DNA of 64,000 nt, from contig JAKZAN010000002.1 of NCBI GenBank assembly GCA_023053545.1, positions 9,234,790 through 9,298,789 on the forward strand, written 5' to 3'. Shown one piece after another: positions 51,901-64,000 of this stretch. Source of the stretch: Lepidurus packardi. Its lineage: Eukaryota > Arthropoda > Branchiopoda > Notostraca > Triopsidae. The position numbers and the translations under genes are program-made. The notes beneath the pieces are model-generated. The model worked only from the letters and a program-made list of their open reading frames with translations. It was not told the origin of the DNA and did not search any database. Each line of letters begins with the position of its first letter. Positions within the stretch are counted from its first letter, which is position 1.

Positions 51901-54900
51901 AAAAGCGCTTTGGGTCTTGGAGAATCGTAGTCCCTTTTCCCATGCTGGGAATTTGTATATGTTACACACAACGCACAACGCTCGCTTTTGGGTTCACCTA
52001 CCCCCCTCTTCCCTCTTCCCAGAACCAAACACACAAGTATCAATTCCCTCAACAAAATGCCTCCTCCCACCCACCTTAAATCCACATCCGCAATTTGAAA
52101 GATAGCGTCTTGTTTTCTTCATTAAAGCTGTCTCAATGTGAAAACTTGACGGAAATAGGTCTCATTTTCCACAAAACTTGGGCTGAAACACTCTACTTGT
52201 ACACGACAGATCCTTTAAAACGACTCAACATCCCCTTTACCCCCAACACATGGAAGTAAACAGGGCTAACCTCAATTTCCCTTCCTTTCCGGTCTCTGTA
52301 TGTATATGTGTGTGTGTGAAAGCCTTCCAAAGTTTGCAATATCGCTATGACAACTGCCATGTCGCAGGGTGTGCAGTGATCAATGACCAAATTGACTCTG
52401 AGCCCGCATCCGTCACCCGTCGTTTATCATGTCTTTTCAGAGACACTCACTACAACGACAGATCAAAAGGACAATTCATCTTGTCTAATGCTCGGCTTCT
52501 CTCCACCCACAAACTTTTTTTTCATTTTTTTTTTTTGCCTCACAACTTCCATCTCTTCTCCTTTTTCGCTGCTCGAAAAGCTTTCTTTTTGCAATTTTGG
52601 CCCTAATTTGTATTTTCTATATTTTCCCGCCAAACGTAAAAAGCGGGGGGAAAGTACTAAATAAGAGGAAAAACAGTTCTCGACACTCAGAAAACCCTTC
52701 TGTCCTACTAAATGGGTAATTTAAGATGATACAGTACAGTATATGACGAGCTAGATAGGAAAAGCCTTCAGACTCATCATCATCTCCAGGATAAGTGCTT
52801 TCCGCTTTTTTCCCCTTTTCTTTTTAGGAATATAGACTTAATAAGAATCTTGATCTATTCCTAGCCCAATTTACCTTTTGTCTCGCCCTATTATTCACAA
52901 GAGCCTCCTAAGCATGATAAGGAAACGTGCTTTCCTCCCTCTTCCCAGTTTCCCTTAACGCGGAAACTAAAATTCCCCGAAAATCAAAGAAAATTCTAAA
53001 AATCGCTGGCAGCACACTCGCATAAGCTCCCAATCAATAAGCCGATTCGTTTATTTTCTTCTTCGTGGAGATTAGATTTATTTAACCTTCCCATGAAATA
53101 AAAAGCAACTAGTGTTTGCTCTAAAGTTAAAAAAAAAAGAAAACGCAATCCAATGCCAATCAAACTCTCTCTACTGCTCGTTTAATTTCAAATTCAATCC
53201 CTGAGAAAACATTACGTACAATAAAAAGCAAAAAAATAATAATAAAAAAGGGCATTCCCGAAATGACAGCTCAAGAGTCGATTCTTAATTGGTCCAATTT
53301 ATAATCCGCCTGTTTTTTTTCGTTCTTTCTGTATCTGATCCACCCAAGTGTTTCTTTTTTAATTCCCTGTCGTGTTCCTAAATCATCCCGTTTTCTTTCA
53401 TTCCGGGTAAGAGTATTCGAACCAACAGCTCGTCTACATAGAGGCTACTCTCGCCGACTCTTTCCCAAGATTTACTATACGCAGGTCCCCCCCTTCTCCC
53501 GACGTCCCTTGATTAATTGCCTGTCACGACCGACTAAAGTATGGAACCTAGGCAGCAAAAGTCGCTGTAATATTGCCCCAGCCAGCCAAACCCAGATAGT
53601 AGTAATAGTAGTAATAGTTTTTATCCCAAGTTCCAAGCTCCACTTTTTCTTCCCTTTTGGATGTTTACTTTTATTTTTCTTGGCTCATCTCAATCTTCCA
53701 GATGAAAATCTACTTTGGCTGTATCTGCGATGCCAAAGAGTTTTGCTCCCAAATGTTTTCTGCCATTGCAAAACATCGTCTAAAATTTGCATCCACTCCA
53801 AAACTTTCTAACACACACACTTGCCCTGCCATGGAACATTCTCCCAGCAACATTAATACTCCCAAACGGATAACATAAAATGAAATGAAAAAAAAGCAAG
53901 TGCTGCTCCTCACTCGAGGAAATGAATACCAAATTTCCCGAACTTAACCAGACGCAGAAGGAACTCCCACCCCAGAAAGAAAGCCATATATTATCCTCTC
54001 CCGCCTTTTTAAAAGAGTCTTGAAGAAAAAGGCGTCTGATACGAACATACAGGGAAAAAAAGCGATGAAATGAAATTAACGATGACGACCCCCATGGAAA
54101 AAGAAAAAAAAAAGCTGAGAGCACATAGCAGATCACCATGGCTCCAGTCCAATAAAAGAGCCGTCATAATTACTGACAGACATACGTGGAACCGGCGGAA
54201 GAAAAGAGCAATAAAATAGCGCACAAAAAAAAGGAAGAAAAAAAAACAGGCTCGCACAGATATAATAAAGGATGCTGTGTAGAGAACCTGCTTCTGTTCT
54301 GTCTGACAGAATCTTTGAGTCCGGAGAGAAAGAAGACAAAATAAAAAATAGCAATAAGCCAGGAACCCAAGCCTATTAACTTTGTCCCGCTTCACCCACG
54401 TACTCCCCTCTCCTTCCAAAAAGAAAGCAATAATAAAAACTTGAAACAAAAAACGAAATAAGCTTGTTGCCCTTTAAAACGACGACGTATATCTAGTGAC
54501 TCACTCCCAATACCGAACCAAATTAGCAAAGCGACATCTTGGCAATCTGCAGACCAAAAACAAAGTTGGTAACGGACGGACGGAAAAGCTATTTTTCTAA
54601 TTTTTAGGTTTCTAGATTTTTCTTTTTTTTAAAAAAAAACATGAAACAGCTGTTATACGTGGCTTGGAATACATTTAAGAATTTAAATTAGATTAAAAGG
54701 GTAAATAATAATAAGAAGTCATCGCGCGAAAGGTCAAAGTGGAACCCCCCTTCAAAAAAACAAAACCATTTTTTATGAGTATCCGCCCTGGACGGAAAGA
54801 AAAACAAAAACATACACCTGGCAAATAGCCAAAGTAAAGATTCACACTTTCGTTTCATTTCAGAGTAGATGGGTTGGGTGTACGTCGAAATAAAAAAAAA

Positions 54901-57900
54901 GTGCCTTGACTTACCGTCCAATACGGGCGCCAAACTCTGCATTTAGATCGTCTCAGTGGCGTCGTTTGGGCCTGGCAATCCAGCACAAGTTTGAAGCACT
55001 GCGGCAGTGGTGGGAATAGTTTTGCGTTAGAATGACATATAAGTTCAATATGCGCTCCAGTTCGGTAGACCAGAAGATGTCGACCCCGTTTCTTTTTCTG
55101 TCTTCTTTGGTTTAAACAGCAGCAGTTTGGCGTAAAAAATGGATGCGAAATTCTCCTTTCGGTGGTTTGCACAACTTCGATGTGGTTTTCTGGCTCTCTA
55201 CCGAATGCGAAGTAAGTGTGCACTGGGATTAAAAGCAAAACCCCCAAAGTCTGGCTTTGAGAACAAGGGCGAGGTTAGGCCGGGCGAATCAAGGGACAAT
55301 AGCCGAAAAAGCTGTAAGAGAAAAGGTACAATAGAAGGTATTAGTCCAATGATCGTATAGTACAAGCGTCGTAAATGTTAAAATAATAAGAAATAAATAA
55401 ACAGTTTTCTGCTCCTTCATCGGGTTTTCCCACTACAGGCGAATTTCAATTCAATTTCAATTACAGGCGTTGAAATCTTGTGAAACATTACAAAATCTAG
55501 TAAGCATGGCGCTTTTCTCTCGGTGATACAATTCCCATTCGTGAAACCCCATCTAAATGACATAATTCTCATCCTTGAGTGAATTTTACTACAACATTTA
55601 AGGGGAGAGAGAAATATTGGATACGCCAAGTTAGGAAAAAAGCAATTTTGGGTGAGCAAAATCAGAACAGGGCGTGACTTCGTAATTTTGAATCCCTGAG
55701 ATTGTTTTTCACTTTCATTTTCCTTTTTATATTTTTTCGTTTTTCGGTAAATTATGTTTCTTTCGACACCTCGTTTTTTTCGGATGTGGGAAAGCGTCCA
55801 CGTTCTTTTGACGTGTTTTCATTTCACGCTCATCTTCACTAGCATCACATTAGAAACTGGGCAAGCAGTTAAGACAGCACAGGACAGGATGCTGTAACTA
55901 ATAATTCCTCCGGCCCAGTTTTGCCTGCCTGTGCTGTTGACCCCCCAACCCCTCCTTTTCTGCTTTGCATCCTCGCTGTTATGACGCAAACCAGATAAGC
56001 TCCATAACTAACTTACTAAATACGACAGCAACAAGCCTTACAGCTTTACAAGCTATAAACTAGCCCTTTCAGGCTTTTCAAGCCAGCACCCAACCCCTCT
56101 TGTGCAACTTAATAAATTTTTGTGTGCTACTGTCCTAATAAAAAAAAATGATTATACGCCCGTGTGAATTCAAGAGCATGACCCTACCACACTTTCAGAA
56201 TTATGTGGAGGCTCCTCCATTTTTTTGTCGGTATTTTTTTCAAGGAGCTTTCAACACTTTTCTCGATTGAAAACTTCCTTCTTTTCCACCCTCTTTTTGG
56301 GTGTGTAAAAGAACGATTAGCTGGCGAGTGCTCGTGGCATTCCAACAGGAGAGACAGAGATGGATGCTGTGCTTCTTGGGGGTGGAAGTCTGGATACATG
56401 GGAACACACAATATGTGCGCATTCTGCATTCCTTAAGCATGGCTCACGGCTCTCACCTTGGCGAATTGGAAGCTTTACGTCTGCCCCGCACCTCCGAATT
56501 CCTCTTGTTTTACAAAGCATGCATCACTGCTTCACTGGCGACAAATAAAATCCGAGAAATTATCCGCAGCTGAACATAGTAATGTCAGTCGTATTGGCAA
56601 TCCCACCTTCCGGTACTTAGTACTTTCAGCGGAAAATAACAGAACACTTTCTGGAACAAAAATTCCCACACAAAGTTGTTAGCTTTTTGGACAAGATAAA
56701 ATGTGGCACAAATAGCGACACAAAAAACTCAAAGCAGTCCAATCGCCGAAAATTCCGAAAAAAAAGACATACAAGGTAGAATAATGCAACACTTTTGAAT
56801 AAGAAGCAAATACAGCACAAGCTTCTACTGGTTCGGGCTGTTGCGATTTGCTGGCGAAGCGTGCGCTGCAAGAATCCTGACTGATAACAGAACACACCGG
56901 CAGACACCGAACTTGGCAACTTCGGCGTTCAACCACCGCTCATCCGACTTGCCCCCGAAAAACTCTTGTCTTAATCCCCGCCCCCTTCCAATTCACGCTC
57001 ACGCTCCGAACGAGAACCGGATTCAAACCCTCGCCGTTCTCATTCTTTGGGCTATCGAAAACCCAAGGACTTTGCGTCCACGTGACTGCTTGCCTCTGTA
57101 GCCTACTCGGTCCCGATCCAAAACCAGGATCACCACCTTTTCCTATTTTTTATCACAATGCCTCCCCTCAGAAAAGGGTAAAAAAAAAAGAAACAAAAAT
57201 TCCGGAACAGAAAAAAAATAGAAAACAAAGAAAGGCCTCCCCCTTGTTCTTTTCTCGCCTTTTATTAAGAGCTCCTAGCAAATAAGAAATAGAGAAAAAA
57301 AAAGGCAACCACTTGGGACTGCCAGGATCACCAGTCGTTCATTTGGGACTCCCTTAGTTAAAACGGGACCAAATACAGCTCTCGCCAAGTTCCCTCCCGA
57401 ACCTAAAGCAAGCGAGCTTGCCTGGCCTGGGTGGATAATCAACGGAAAGGGAGGAAGCCACTAAATGGTAGCCCGCACCACCAACCTTAGTGTACTTTCT
57501 CTATATACACACGCTCTCGACGCTTGTTTACAAATGACGTCATCCGGGGGCTCTTAATAAGGTCCAAAAACTCTCCCGAAGCGAACTTGGGGTTTGGGAG
57601 GGCAAAGAATTACAGATCCAATTGGATGACTTTTTTCCGGCGTTGCAACCATATGGGTTTCCCAAATATCGCTCTTTGTAAAAGGTCGCGCGCTCTTGGA
57701 GTCGCTCGAATAGTACCAAATAGCACCAAAAGGGCAAAAGAAGAACAAGAGTCAAAGCAAGGACTTCTTGAGGATTGGCCGTCGACTTCAATTGCCACTT
57801 GGGAGCGTAGAGACATTCCTCCCAGAGTTTATCTGTCGCCTCAAATCTTTCATTGTTGTTGACCCCCTTTTGCGTTTATATGTCCCCGTGCCAGAAGAAC

Positions 57901-58989
57901 ACACCCAGAAAAATAAAGATAAAATGTCGAAAAAAGGAAAAATCGTTTTTTGTGTGACCAATTCTTTTTACTTCTATCTTCCCTGAGCTGGGTAAAAGGA
58001 AAGACCAACTAAACTAACAACGCCAGCAGAGTTGGACACCCCTCTCCTCCCCCGTTTGTGTGCTCCCAACTGACAATGATGAAGACAAATAGAAAGTTAC
58101 GGCTAGTCGCTAGGTTGGCTCCGTCTTTGTTCTCTGTCGCACTCCGTTCTACTTGCAGCGTCCCTCTTTCCTCTCTGTGCCTCTTGTTTTCCTCTGTGGA
58201 GCGTCTAATAGGCAAATCCGCTGGTTGAACGTTCAATTCTCGTTGCTCACAACACGGAATACGGGTATGCAAACAAGACTTACGTCGGATCCGAAACCCA
58301 AACCGCTTTTCCGTAAATGTCAGCCGATGACGCTGTGCAATCTCCTCCCTCTCTCTCTCTCTCCTCTAAAAAGAAAACAAACACGCGTGTATGTGTGTCT
58401 TTGCTCACATCTCACAGGGTTGCAACATTCCCAGAAATTCATTCGATATACTTATAGTGTACCACCAAAACGGAAACACAATGAGAGAAAGCCAACATTT
58501 CCTCATCTTGGGCACGTTGACATCACTTCAAATCCTTACAAAATCCTCCTCAAGGCTTTTTGTCCCTCCAGGCTAGGAAATAGACTATTCCCGTAACACA
58601 TCTATCCCGTATAATTTCGACTTTTACATCGATATTTACACGGAAAAGGCCATGGCCTCCTTCTCGAGCAAGCTTGCAGGCTCTACTCCCTTAGACAGAA
58701 ACGCAATACATGTACTTCAAAAGCTCACCTAGATGCACTCATTCTTGGGAACCAGTTGCACCCTTCAGATTCATTCTTGGCCTAGACCACCAGACCGTCT
58801 GGGCGCTTTGACATTCATTCTTGGGGCCAATTGGGACCCAATTCAGTCTCCTAACATGACACTACGACTGACCAACCACTTCCAAACCAGACTACAAAAG
58901 ACAAAACGCAAAAGAGAATTCCTCCGCTTATGACACTCGGCGGAAGATCTTGGTGGCGAGAGGTTCATGAGATCAAGACCCGGTCGCAC
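48966..58989. other. long anonymous stretch, no supported gene
   Basis: Ten kilobases without a recognisable domain. Weak items: a + strand ATG exon at 55139-55212 ending in CGAA/GTAAGT; overlapping ORFs on both strands at 57524-57862, of which the minus one has a hydrophobic segment; an ORF at 50535-50864 with a CDKCGQ motif. These may be pieces of genes but I cannot support them. Noncoding leader exons of mbl could also lie here. Confidence 0.4.
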
Positions 58990-58997
58990 TATATAAG
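58990..58997 (+). promoter_or_regulatory. TATA-box-like site
   Basis: TATATAAG followed by GGTCAGCTGACC and a GC-richer stretch. If it works on the plus strand, transcription would begin near 59020, just before the ORFs at 59.0-59.6 kb. The complement also resembles a TATA box. Position and composition only. Confidence 0.3.
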
Positions 58998-59219
58998 GGT
59001 CAGCTGACCCCACTCGGACCTGTCTAGGACGACCCAGCCATTGAAAGCAAGACAGGGAAACTCCCTAGAGGAGTCAGTCAGTAGCACTGGGCTCGGATGG
59101 AAGTCGCTCAAGTCCATCGGTCTTGGGGTGCAAAACTTCCTATGCTTGATGTTGATGACTCGCGGAGAACGGGGCCGAGACGGAGTGTCTTTTCCCTCCT
59201 CCTTTTCCCTTTCTTGCAG

Positions 59220-59623
59220 GTCTTTTCGGCAGCAAGGGCTCGCTCAAGAAGGCATTCTTAGGGAGTACTGGCGAGGCAGACTCTTATCGATCCTTTTTGG
59301 CACAAGAATCCCCCTCACCCCACGCCAAAACGTTCGTCGAGTTGGTCGGGTCGAGTCGGGTCCTTACCTTCTCTTCCGCGACCCCAGACATACCATCCCC
59401 GTTTAAACTCCTCGATTTCGTCCGTGTCAAAACCCGAACTCCCAGAATGCATGAATCCACGGAAGACACAGAATCCAGAATCCATTCACTCTTATCTTTG
59501 ACCCCTCCCCGAAAGTACTGGTCCGTTGAAAAACCTCGTTTACCGAGTTTGCGAGTCAAAAAGCCCTTTGGCCCACTTTTTAGGTCCATCGACTCTCGCA
59601 GAATGGCCGCGGAATCCATGTAG
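59220..59623 (+). CDS. candidate exon, unknown protein (plus strand)
   Basis: A strong acceptor (CCTCCTCCTTTTCCCTTTCTTGCAG) ends at 59219. From it one frame is open for 134 codons to a stop at about 59621. It reads LFGSKGSLKKAFLGSTGEAD and, further on, HAKTFVELVGSSRVLTF and KKPFGPLFRSIDSRRMAAES. I recognise no family. The opposite strand is open over the same DNA with its own start and donor, so only one of the two, or neither, is likely real. Confidence 0.25.
59371..59622 (-). CDS. candidate first coding exon, unknown protein (minus strand)
   Basis: An ATG in CTACATGG context at about 59622 opens 84 codons: MDSAAILRESMDLKSGPKGF ... GDGMSGVAEEK. They end at AAG/GTAAGG, a near-consensus donor, in phase 0. 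It has the same direction as mbl and lies 25.5 kb upstream of its first coding exon, so an alternative mbl leader is conceivable, although the sequence is not like any muscleblind N-terminus I know. Confidence 0.25.
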
Positions 59624-59639
59624 ACGTCGCGGAGCACAG

Positions 59640-60914
59640 GCCAGACCCCTGTTTGCCTAGCATGGTTTGTGTGTGCTGTGTGTATGTATATGTGTGTGTG
59701 TGTCTGCTGGCAAGCTCTCGATTCCTTCTTTTTTACTTTACTCGTCAGACGGTCCGGTCTGTCGGACTGCTGTTACTTTTTTCTCCTTTTCAAAACGGGC
59801 ATCGTAAAGCTTGCTACTCTTGGCAGCAATGACCTCCTTGCCTCTCTCGACCAGCAACTCCGACTCCAACTCCTCCTCCTCCTCCGCGTCTTCCGCCTAC
59901 ACGACCACCATGTTCGTCTTCTTTTTCTTCCTCCTTCGATGCAAGACTTTTTCTCTCCCCTTTCCCTGTACCTCCCTTCTTCCTCCGACTAGAAACTTCT
60001 CTCTCTCTCTTTCTCTCGGGTTTGCCTTGGCTGATGCTCCTCTATGCAGCTCTTCACATTCAAATGGCCCGAAAAACAAGCATCGACCTCGGAACTTTTT
60101 TTTTGGCGCCTTACAGACAGTATCCATCCCCCGCTTCTAGTACCACACCATCGGTTCAGGTTTCACCCCTTCTATAGGCTATCATACATCCCGCGACATA
60201 ACCGCATTTGTCCTAGCGGGCTCTTTCTTCCGTTATTTGTTTCTTTTCTACCGCGCAACAGAACCGCCAGAAAACACATGCCTTGGCTCTAGCAAATCAC
60301 TTGGTGGGCCTCGGAACACAAAAAGGAAAAAATAAAAATAAATACCCCACAAAATGGAAAGGAGAAGAACAATGTAACGAGACGCAGCGGGAAAAAATGG
60401 GTCGGTGTTTTCTATGTAAGGAATGAAGCAAACTGCTGCGCCGCCGAGGATATACCTGGGAGCCCTGTTAGCGGCCGTGAATTGTGTAAGGCAATCAATG
60501 TGGCGGAAGAAAAACATCTTTCATTTCCGGCCAAGCCTTGTGGTCTCTTTTCTCCCCGGTAGCATTTACCCGGGTAGCTCGCTAACGCTTCTAAATATTG
60601 CTATCGTCCCCCTTCACCAATTGGTGGCTGTAACTAACCATAACACGCCGAGTTTGTTTCCCAAGAATGTATAGAACAACGTAGACGTCCTTAAACACAG
60701 AAGTACAACCAGACCGCCCAATTTAATAGAACCTCCCAGCTCTTTGCCACAGCTTCCTCAACGTAACAATACAACTGACAAACAAATAAGAATTAAAACC
60801 ATAAAATATAAATAAACAATATAAGAAATACATAAAATAGGGCCAAAAATAAAACTGCAACGTAAACAGAATTACAAGCATGCAAAAGTACACATAAACC
60901 CAATTTAACATATA
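59640..60914. other. no gene seen; CT-rich low-complexity DNA
   Basis: (TG)n near 59680-59703 and CTC/TCC repeats at 59860-60020. The ORFs here follow from that composition. Confidence 0.4.
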
Positions 60915-61721
60915 CGGTTGATGCCTTTTATTGTGATCATTGGTTATTAAAATCAGCCGATTTATGGAATCCAGTTTTAAAGGACCGATTCATAATGATA
61001 AAATACATGCAATTTAATCGATTATTAGAATCGCACTTTCGAATATTAGACACAATTTCAAATGAATCTTCACAGTATAGTAACGAAACTACAGCAGTGA
61101 TTCCTACATGGACTTTGCATAATGACCAACGACATGCTTTTAAATTTTTTGATCAACCCTGCTCTTTCCAGCCTACTACTACGCTTAGGGAGAAATGGCG
61201 TCCAAACCCCCCAGTCAATAAAATGAGCAGGTTACTCAATTGAGTGGCCAGTTCCTTTAATTGACTGGGAAAATTAGAAGTGATATAGTGTTGAGAATCC
61301 CGTGAAAGCGTAGGAGTAGGCTTCAAAGGCGCAGTGTTAGTTGTGTTTCAGAAGTGTGGTTCTATAAAAATGGGGACGAACAAGAAAAGAGTTGATTTGA
61401 ATGTAAAAAAGAGCAGTTGCGGCTCACTGAAAATTACGACAAGTTACATTTAAAAGATTTGCCACAAAGGGAAGCGGACGTTAAATTACGAATTCCTCAA
61501 TCATCTCTATCAAAATTGTTGAAAAAATCGTTACGAAAAAAACAATAGTGGGTGTAGTGAATCTAGTGAAAGGAAGGCGTGTGGGAAAGTGTCAAAAAGT
61601 AGATGATGCTTCGTTTCGTTGGTTTAAACAAGCCAGTAACCGATTTTCGGTTATTAGAATCTCCGCTTAATAGAATCAATATTCACTTGACAAACGTTAT
61701 CACAATAAGCGTCATCTACTG
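60915..61721 (+). mobile_element. pogo/Tigger-like DNA transposon remnant B (about 807 bp)
   Basis: The right end is ACAATAAGCGTCATCTACTG followed by TA; the left end is a diverged complement (GGTTGATGCCTTTTATTGTG). On the plus strand, ATGGGGACGAACAAGAAAAG at about 61370 opens the same CENP-B-type N-terminus as remnant A (KKRVDLNVK), with frameshifts soon after. It shares an internal part with A in opposite orientation (AATTGAGTGGCCAGTTCCTT, CAATTAAAGGAACTGG). A non-autonomous, internally deleted copy. Confidence 0.75.
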
Positions 61722-62888
61722 TATACAGAAGTACACACTAACACAATTTAACGTATAAATGCAATACAAAATGAATAAAACGAAATCTACCTAAAATTAA
61801 ACATATATAAAATAATTCCAGCCTTACAAGAAAAAAAGCGTTTCATTAATAACTAGCTGTACTGTACAGTACGTGTTTGTAATTACTAACCACTAATAAA
61901 GTTAAACCTTCATTGAATGAATTACTTAAAAAAGACGCTTAATTATCCACTCGCACTAAACTGAATAACTTTCTATCAAAATAAGGAAAAAATACTAAAA
62001 GGAAGAAGCCTTCGTCTGGTACAAGTGCACTTCTTCCACCCAAACAAGATCTTTTCCGGGCTCCTTTTTTTTTATTCCTCACACTCCAGAACCTCCGGAA
62101 AACTGGCAGAAGCATTACAGAGGAACTGGTTGGCTCAGAAATGGCAGAAAAGTGACGAAAGATGATGATAACATAAACACGGGGGGCTCCCTCTGACCTT
62201 ATCCTTCTCTTCCACGAACACCCAAAGTGCGAGTACTCTCCCCCCCCCAAAAAAAAAGAGAAATAAAATGCACACAAGTCTAAGCAAAAGGCAACGCGAA
62301 CGGAATGCTGTTGCTTCCATCATCATCAACCCACGTGGGTAATCCATTAGACAAACGCCTCGCTCGTTACCACATTCCGTCTTCTTTCCCTTGGCGCCCA
62401 CACCGAAAATCCATTACACTCGCAAATACATCGACAAAACATCAGCTGATGATGAGCTCTCCATCTCAACGTCGCAATCAACCTCATTGCATCCCCCCTT
62501 ACTCCCCATATCGAGCTCCCACCAAACTTGTCTCCCAAGTTTACACTCCAAGAACACTTTGCAACAGGATTGAAGATTCCCCCACCCCCAATATGAAGAT
62601 TCCCCCAAGAAAAGTTGAACATCTCGCAGAAAAGATGGAATCGAAACCCACCGCTGTTGGACTGGCCCCCCCGAATTTTCTACAGAGGGCGTCTCTCGTC
62701 TAATCAGTCTCCAATCTTTCATCTTCCCTTGCAATTGCCAGTACCTTGCCAAAAACGCAGTCTTTTGTTTTCCTACATCTGGCTTGCTCAGCTTGATTCC
62801 TACCCACTATTTTTGAACCGTTATTACCAGCACATACATTTCTTCCCTCCAGTGTTTATGTACTTTCTTTTCCCTTTTCCTCGGTTAG
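61722..62888. other. no gene seen
   Basis: AT-rich to about 62000, then CT-rich. ORFs without domains. Confidence 0.4.
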
Positions 62889-62966
62889 GATGTGCACAGT
62901 ACTTTGCAATCAAGAACGTATCCGAAAGCGTCATCTCTCCGATTGCAGCCAGTGCAAAGTACCCTG
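62889..62966 (+). CDS. candidate internal exon (78 bp), unknown gene
   Basis: It is bounded by a textbook acceptor (CTTTTCCCTTTTCCTCGGTTAG) and donor (CTG/GTATGT), and all three frames are open. One frame gives LCNQERIRKRHLSDCSQCK, with three Cys that could suit a zinc site. Such exon-like triples also arise by chance; no neighbouring exon was found. Confidence 0.22.
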
Positions 62967-63732
62967 GTATGTCGTATTTTGGCCCACCTCTTACCTTTTG
63001 TATTGCAAGCGGGGAAAAAAGTAAAAAAAAAAAAACTATTTCTTTTTGGTGTTCCAGAAGCGAAATACATTTTTTCGTCTTCTTTCTTCGTTTTCGGTTG
63101 GGGGATCATCGCTGCAAGTATTTGAGGGGAAGGTAAAGGTGTCGAGGGAATGCCTTCGACCTGGGGTTCTGTGGCTGGAGCCCATAAAAAGAGGCATAAA
63201 AGTCCATGAAACGTGGATCGCTAGACTCGGACGGCGACCTCATTCGACCTTATTAGGCAGTATTTCTTCCTGGGGAAAAGCTGGCATACTGGCAAACACA
63301 GTACTATATAGTTTTCAAACTGACTAAGACTTTTGTGGCAGGCCCAGGCAGAAAACGCCCTTCCAGCAAATGAAAATACGAGAATTGAGAGGGGGAGGAA
63401 GGGGAGAAAAAGCAAAAGAAACGGCGAGCTGTCGAGTCCGGAAATTACCAAGCGGGCAATACCCATGCATGGCAAAGTACTAGCGATGTGAAGACTGGAC
63501 CTCAAAATCGAGAAATAACAAGTCTGTATGGTTCCACTCAGCTCGCGGAATCCTACGGGATTACTCTACCTCAATCCCCCTCCCCTCAGGCTATCTTATC
63601 CTCCCTCTTGTAATGTCAAATAATACCATTCATCTCTAATGGATTAGGCTACAAACCAACACAATTTACACAGAACGACTTGGACTGAAAGTAAAAAAAA
63701 AAAAAAAGTTTTCTACACGTACTACATCCTCG
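62967..63732. other. no gene seen
   Basis: Poly-A tracts lie at about 63022-63035 and 63692-63707. Nothing else supported. Confidence 0.4.
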
Positions 63733-64000
63733 AAAGCTACCGACGTTTTTTGTCCGTTTTAAGCGGAAGTTGTGTCATTACTTCAGCCTGCATTGCGAGT
63801 CCTTTCCCACCCACACTTAAAAGCTACCGAGGTTCTCGCGCCGGGTAGGCCGGAGTTGTGGCGTTACTTCAGGCTACCTTGCGTGTCCTTTACCGTTCAT
63901 GCTTAAAAGCTACCGAGGTTTTCGCGCCAGGCTAGGCCGGACGGCTGTGACGTTATTCCGGGCTGCCTTGCAGGTCTTTTCCCGTCCATATTTAAAAGCT
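63733..64000 (+). repeat. tandem satellite, 86-89 bp units, running off the window edge
   Basis: Three full units start at 63733, 63820 and 63906, and a fourth begins at 63995. Each opens AAAGCTACCGAGGTT (first unit CGACGTT), has GCGCCRGGNTAGGCCGGA in units 2 and 3, and then TTACTTCAGGCTRCCTTGC and CTTTNCCGTYCAT. Identity between units 2 and 3 looks like 80-85% by eye, and the first unit is more diverged, as expected at the edge of an array. Confidence 0.88.

Noticed and set aside
55139-55212. Plus-strand ATG exon ending in CGAA/GTAAGT
   Set aside because: Good donor but only 24 codons and no partner exon; too little to call.
57000-57030. GGATTCAAACCC as a possible tRNA T-loop/B box
   Set aside because: No cloverleaf can be formed around it on either strand. 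I found no tRNA or rRNA gene anywhere in the window.
57524-57862. Overlapping ORFs on both strands, the minus one with a hydrophobic segment
   Set aside because: No domain, no convincing start or splice sites, and neither strand is favoured.
62615-63136. 173-aa plus-strand ORF
   Set aside because: Low-complexity Phe/Pro/Lys-rich ends caused by CT-rich DNA and a poly-A tract; no domain across the length.

Overview
The window is eukaryotic and most likely from an arthropod. It has introns with GT/AG borders, AT-rich non-coding DNA full of homopolymer runs, many small transposon remnants, and a degenerate CCTAA/TTAGG-type array. Its main gene is a muscleblind (mbl) orthologue with the arthropod-style coding plan. 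I cannot name the species; an arachnid/mite or crustacean would fit as well as an insect.

Layout. 1-2.8 kb: no gene seen. 2.8-3.95 kb (+): last coding exon of a C2H2 zinc-finger protein, 374 aa. 4.2-4.95 kb (-): two weak secretory/membrane-type ORFs. 5-8.5 kb: nothing recognisable. 8.5-8.65 kb: a foldback MITE. 8.9-10.9 kb (+): a decayed LINE of the Jockey/I type. 16.6-33.8 kb (-): the mbl gene, nine coding exons that I could join by splice sites and phase. 27-42 kb: MITEs and pogo/Tigger-like elements within and upstream of mbl. 42-63.7 kb: mostly anonymous DNA with dispersed repeats and a few weak exon candidates (59.2-59.6 and 62.9 kb). 63.73 kb to the edge: a tandem satellite of 86-89 bp units.

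muscleblind. Five phase-0 exons encode the CCCH pair ZnF1-2, a linker, the pair ZnF3-4, and an NLS-bearing linker. The sixth exon can be read in two ways. Read through, it gives an Ala/Ser/Tyr-rich tail and an 895-aa protein. If an internal GTGAGT donor is used instead, phase matching leads to three further exons that encode a third CCCH pair (ZnF5-6), giving a protein of about 583 aa. The interfinger linker of ZnF3-4 carries an insertion of about 70 residues. Muscleblind proteins bind structured YGCY-type RNA and control alternative splicing, so a switch between two- and three-pair isoforms would change the RNA-binding surface.

Other structure. One TA-flanked MITE family has five copies in or upstream of mbl. 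One of them fills most of the intron between the two exons of the third CCCH pair and ends 32 bp from the splice donor. A pogo-like family has three copies, one inserted in a foldback element. A third dispersed repeat carries TGACGTCA motifs. All coding calls come from reading ORFs, splice consensus, phase and family motifs by eye; no database search or transcript data were used.
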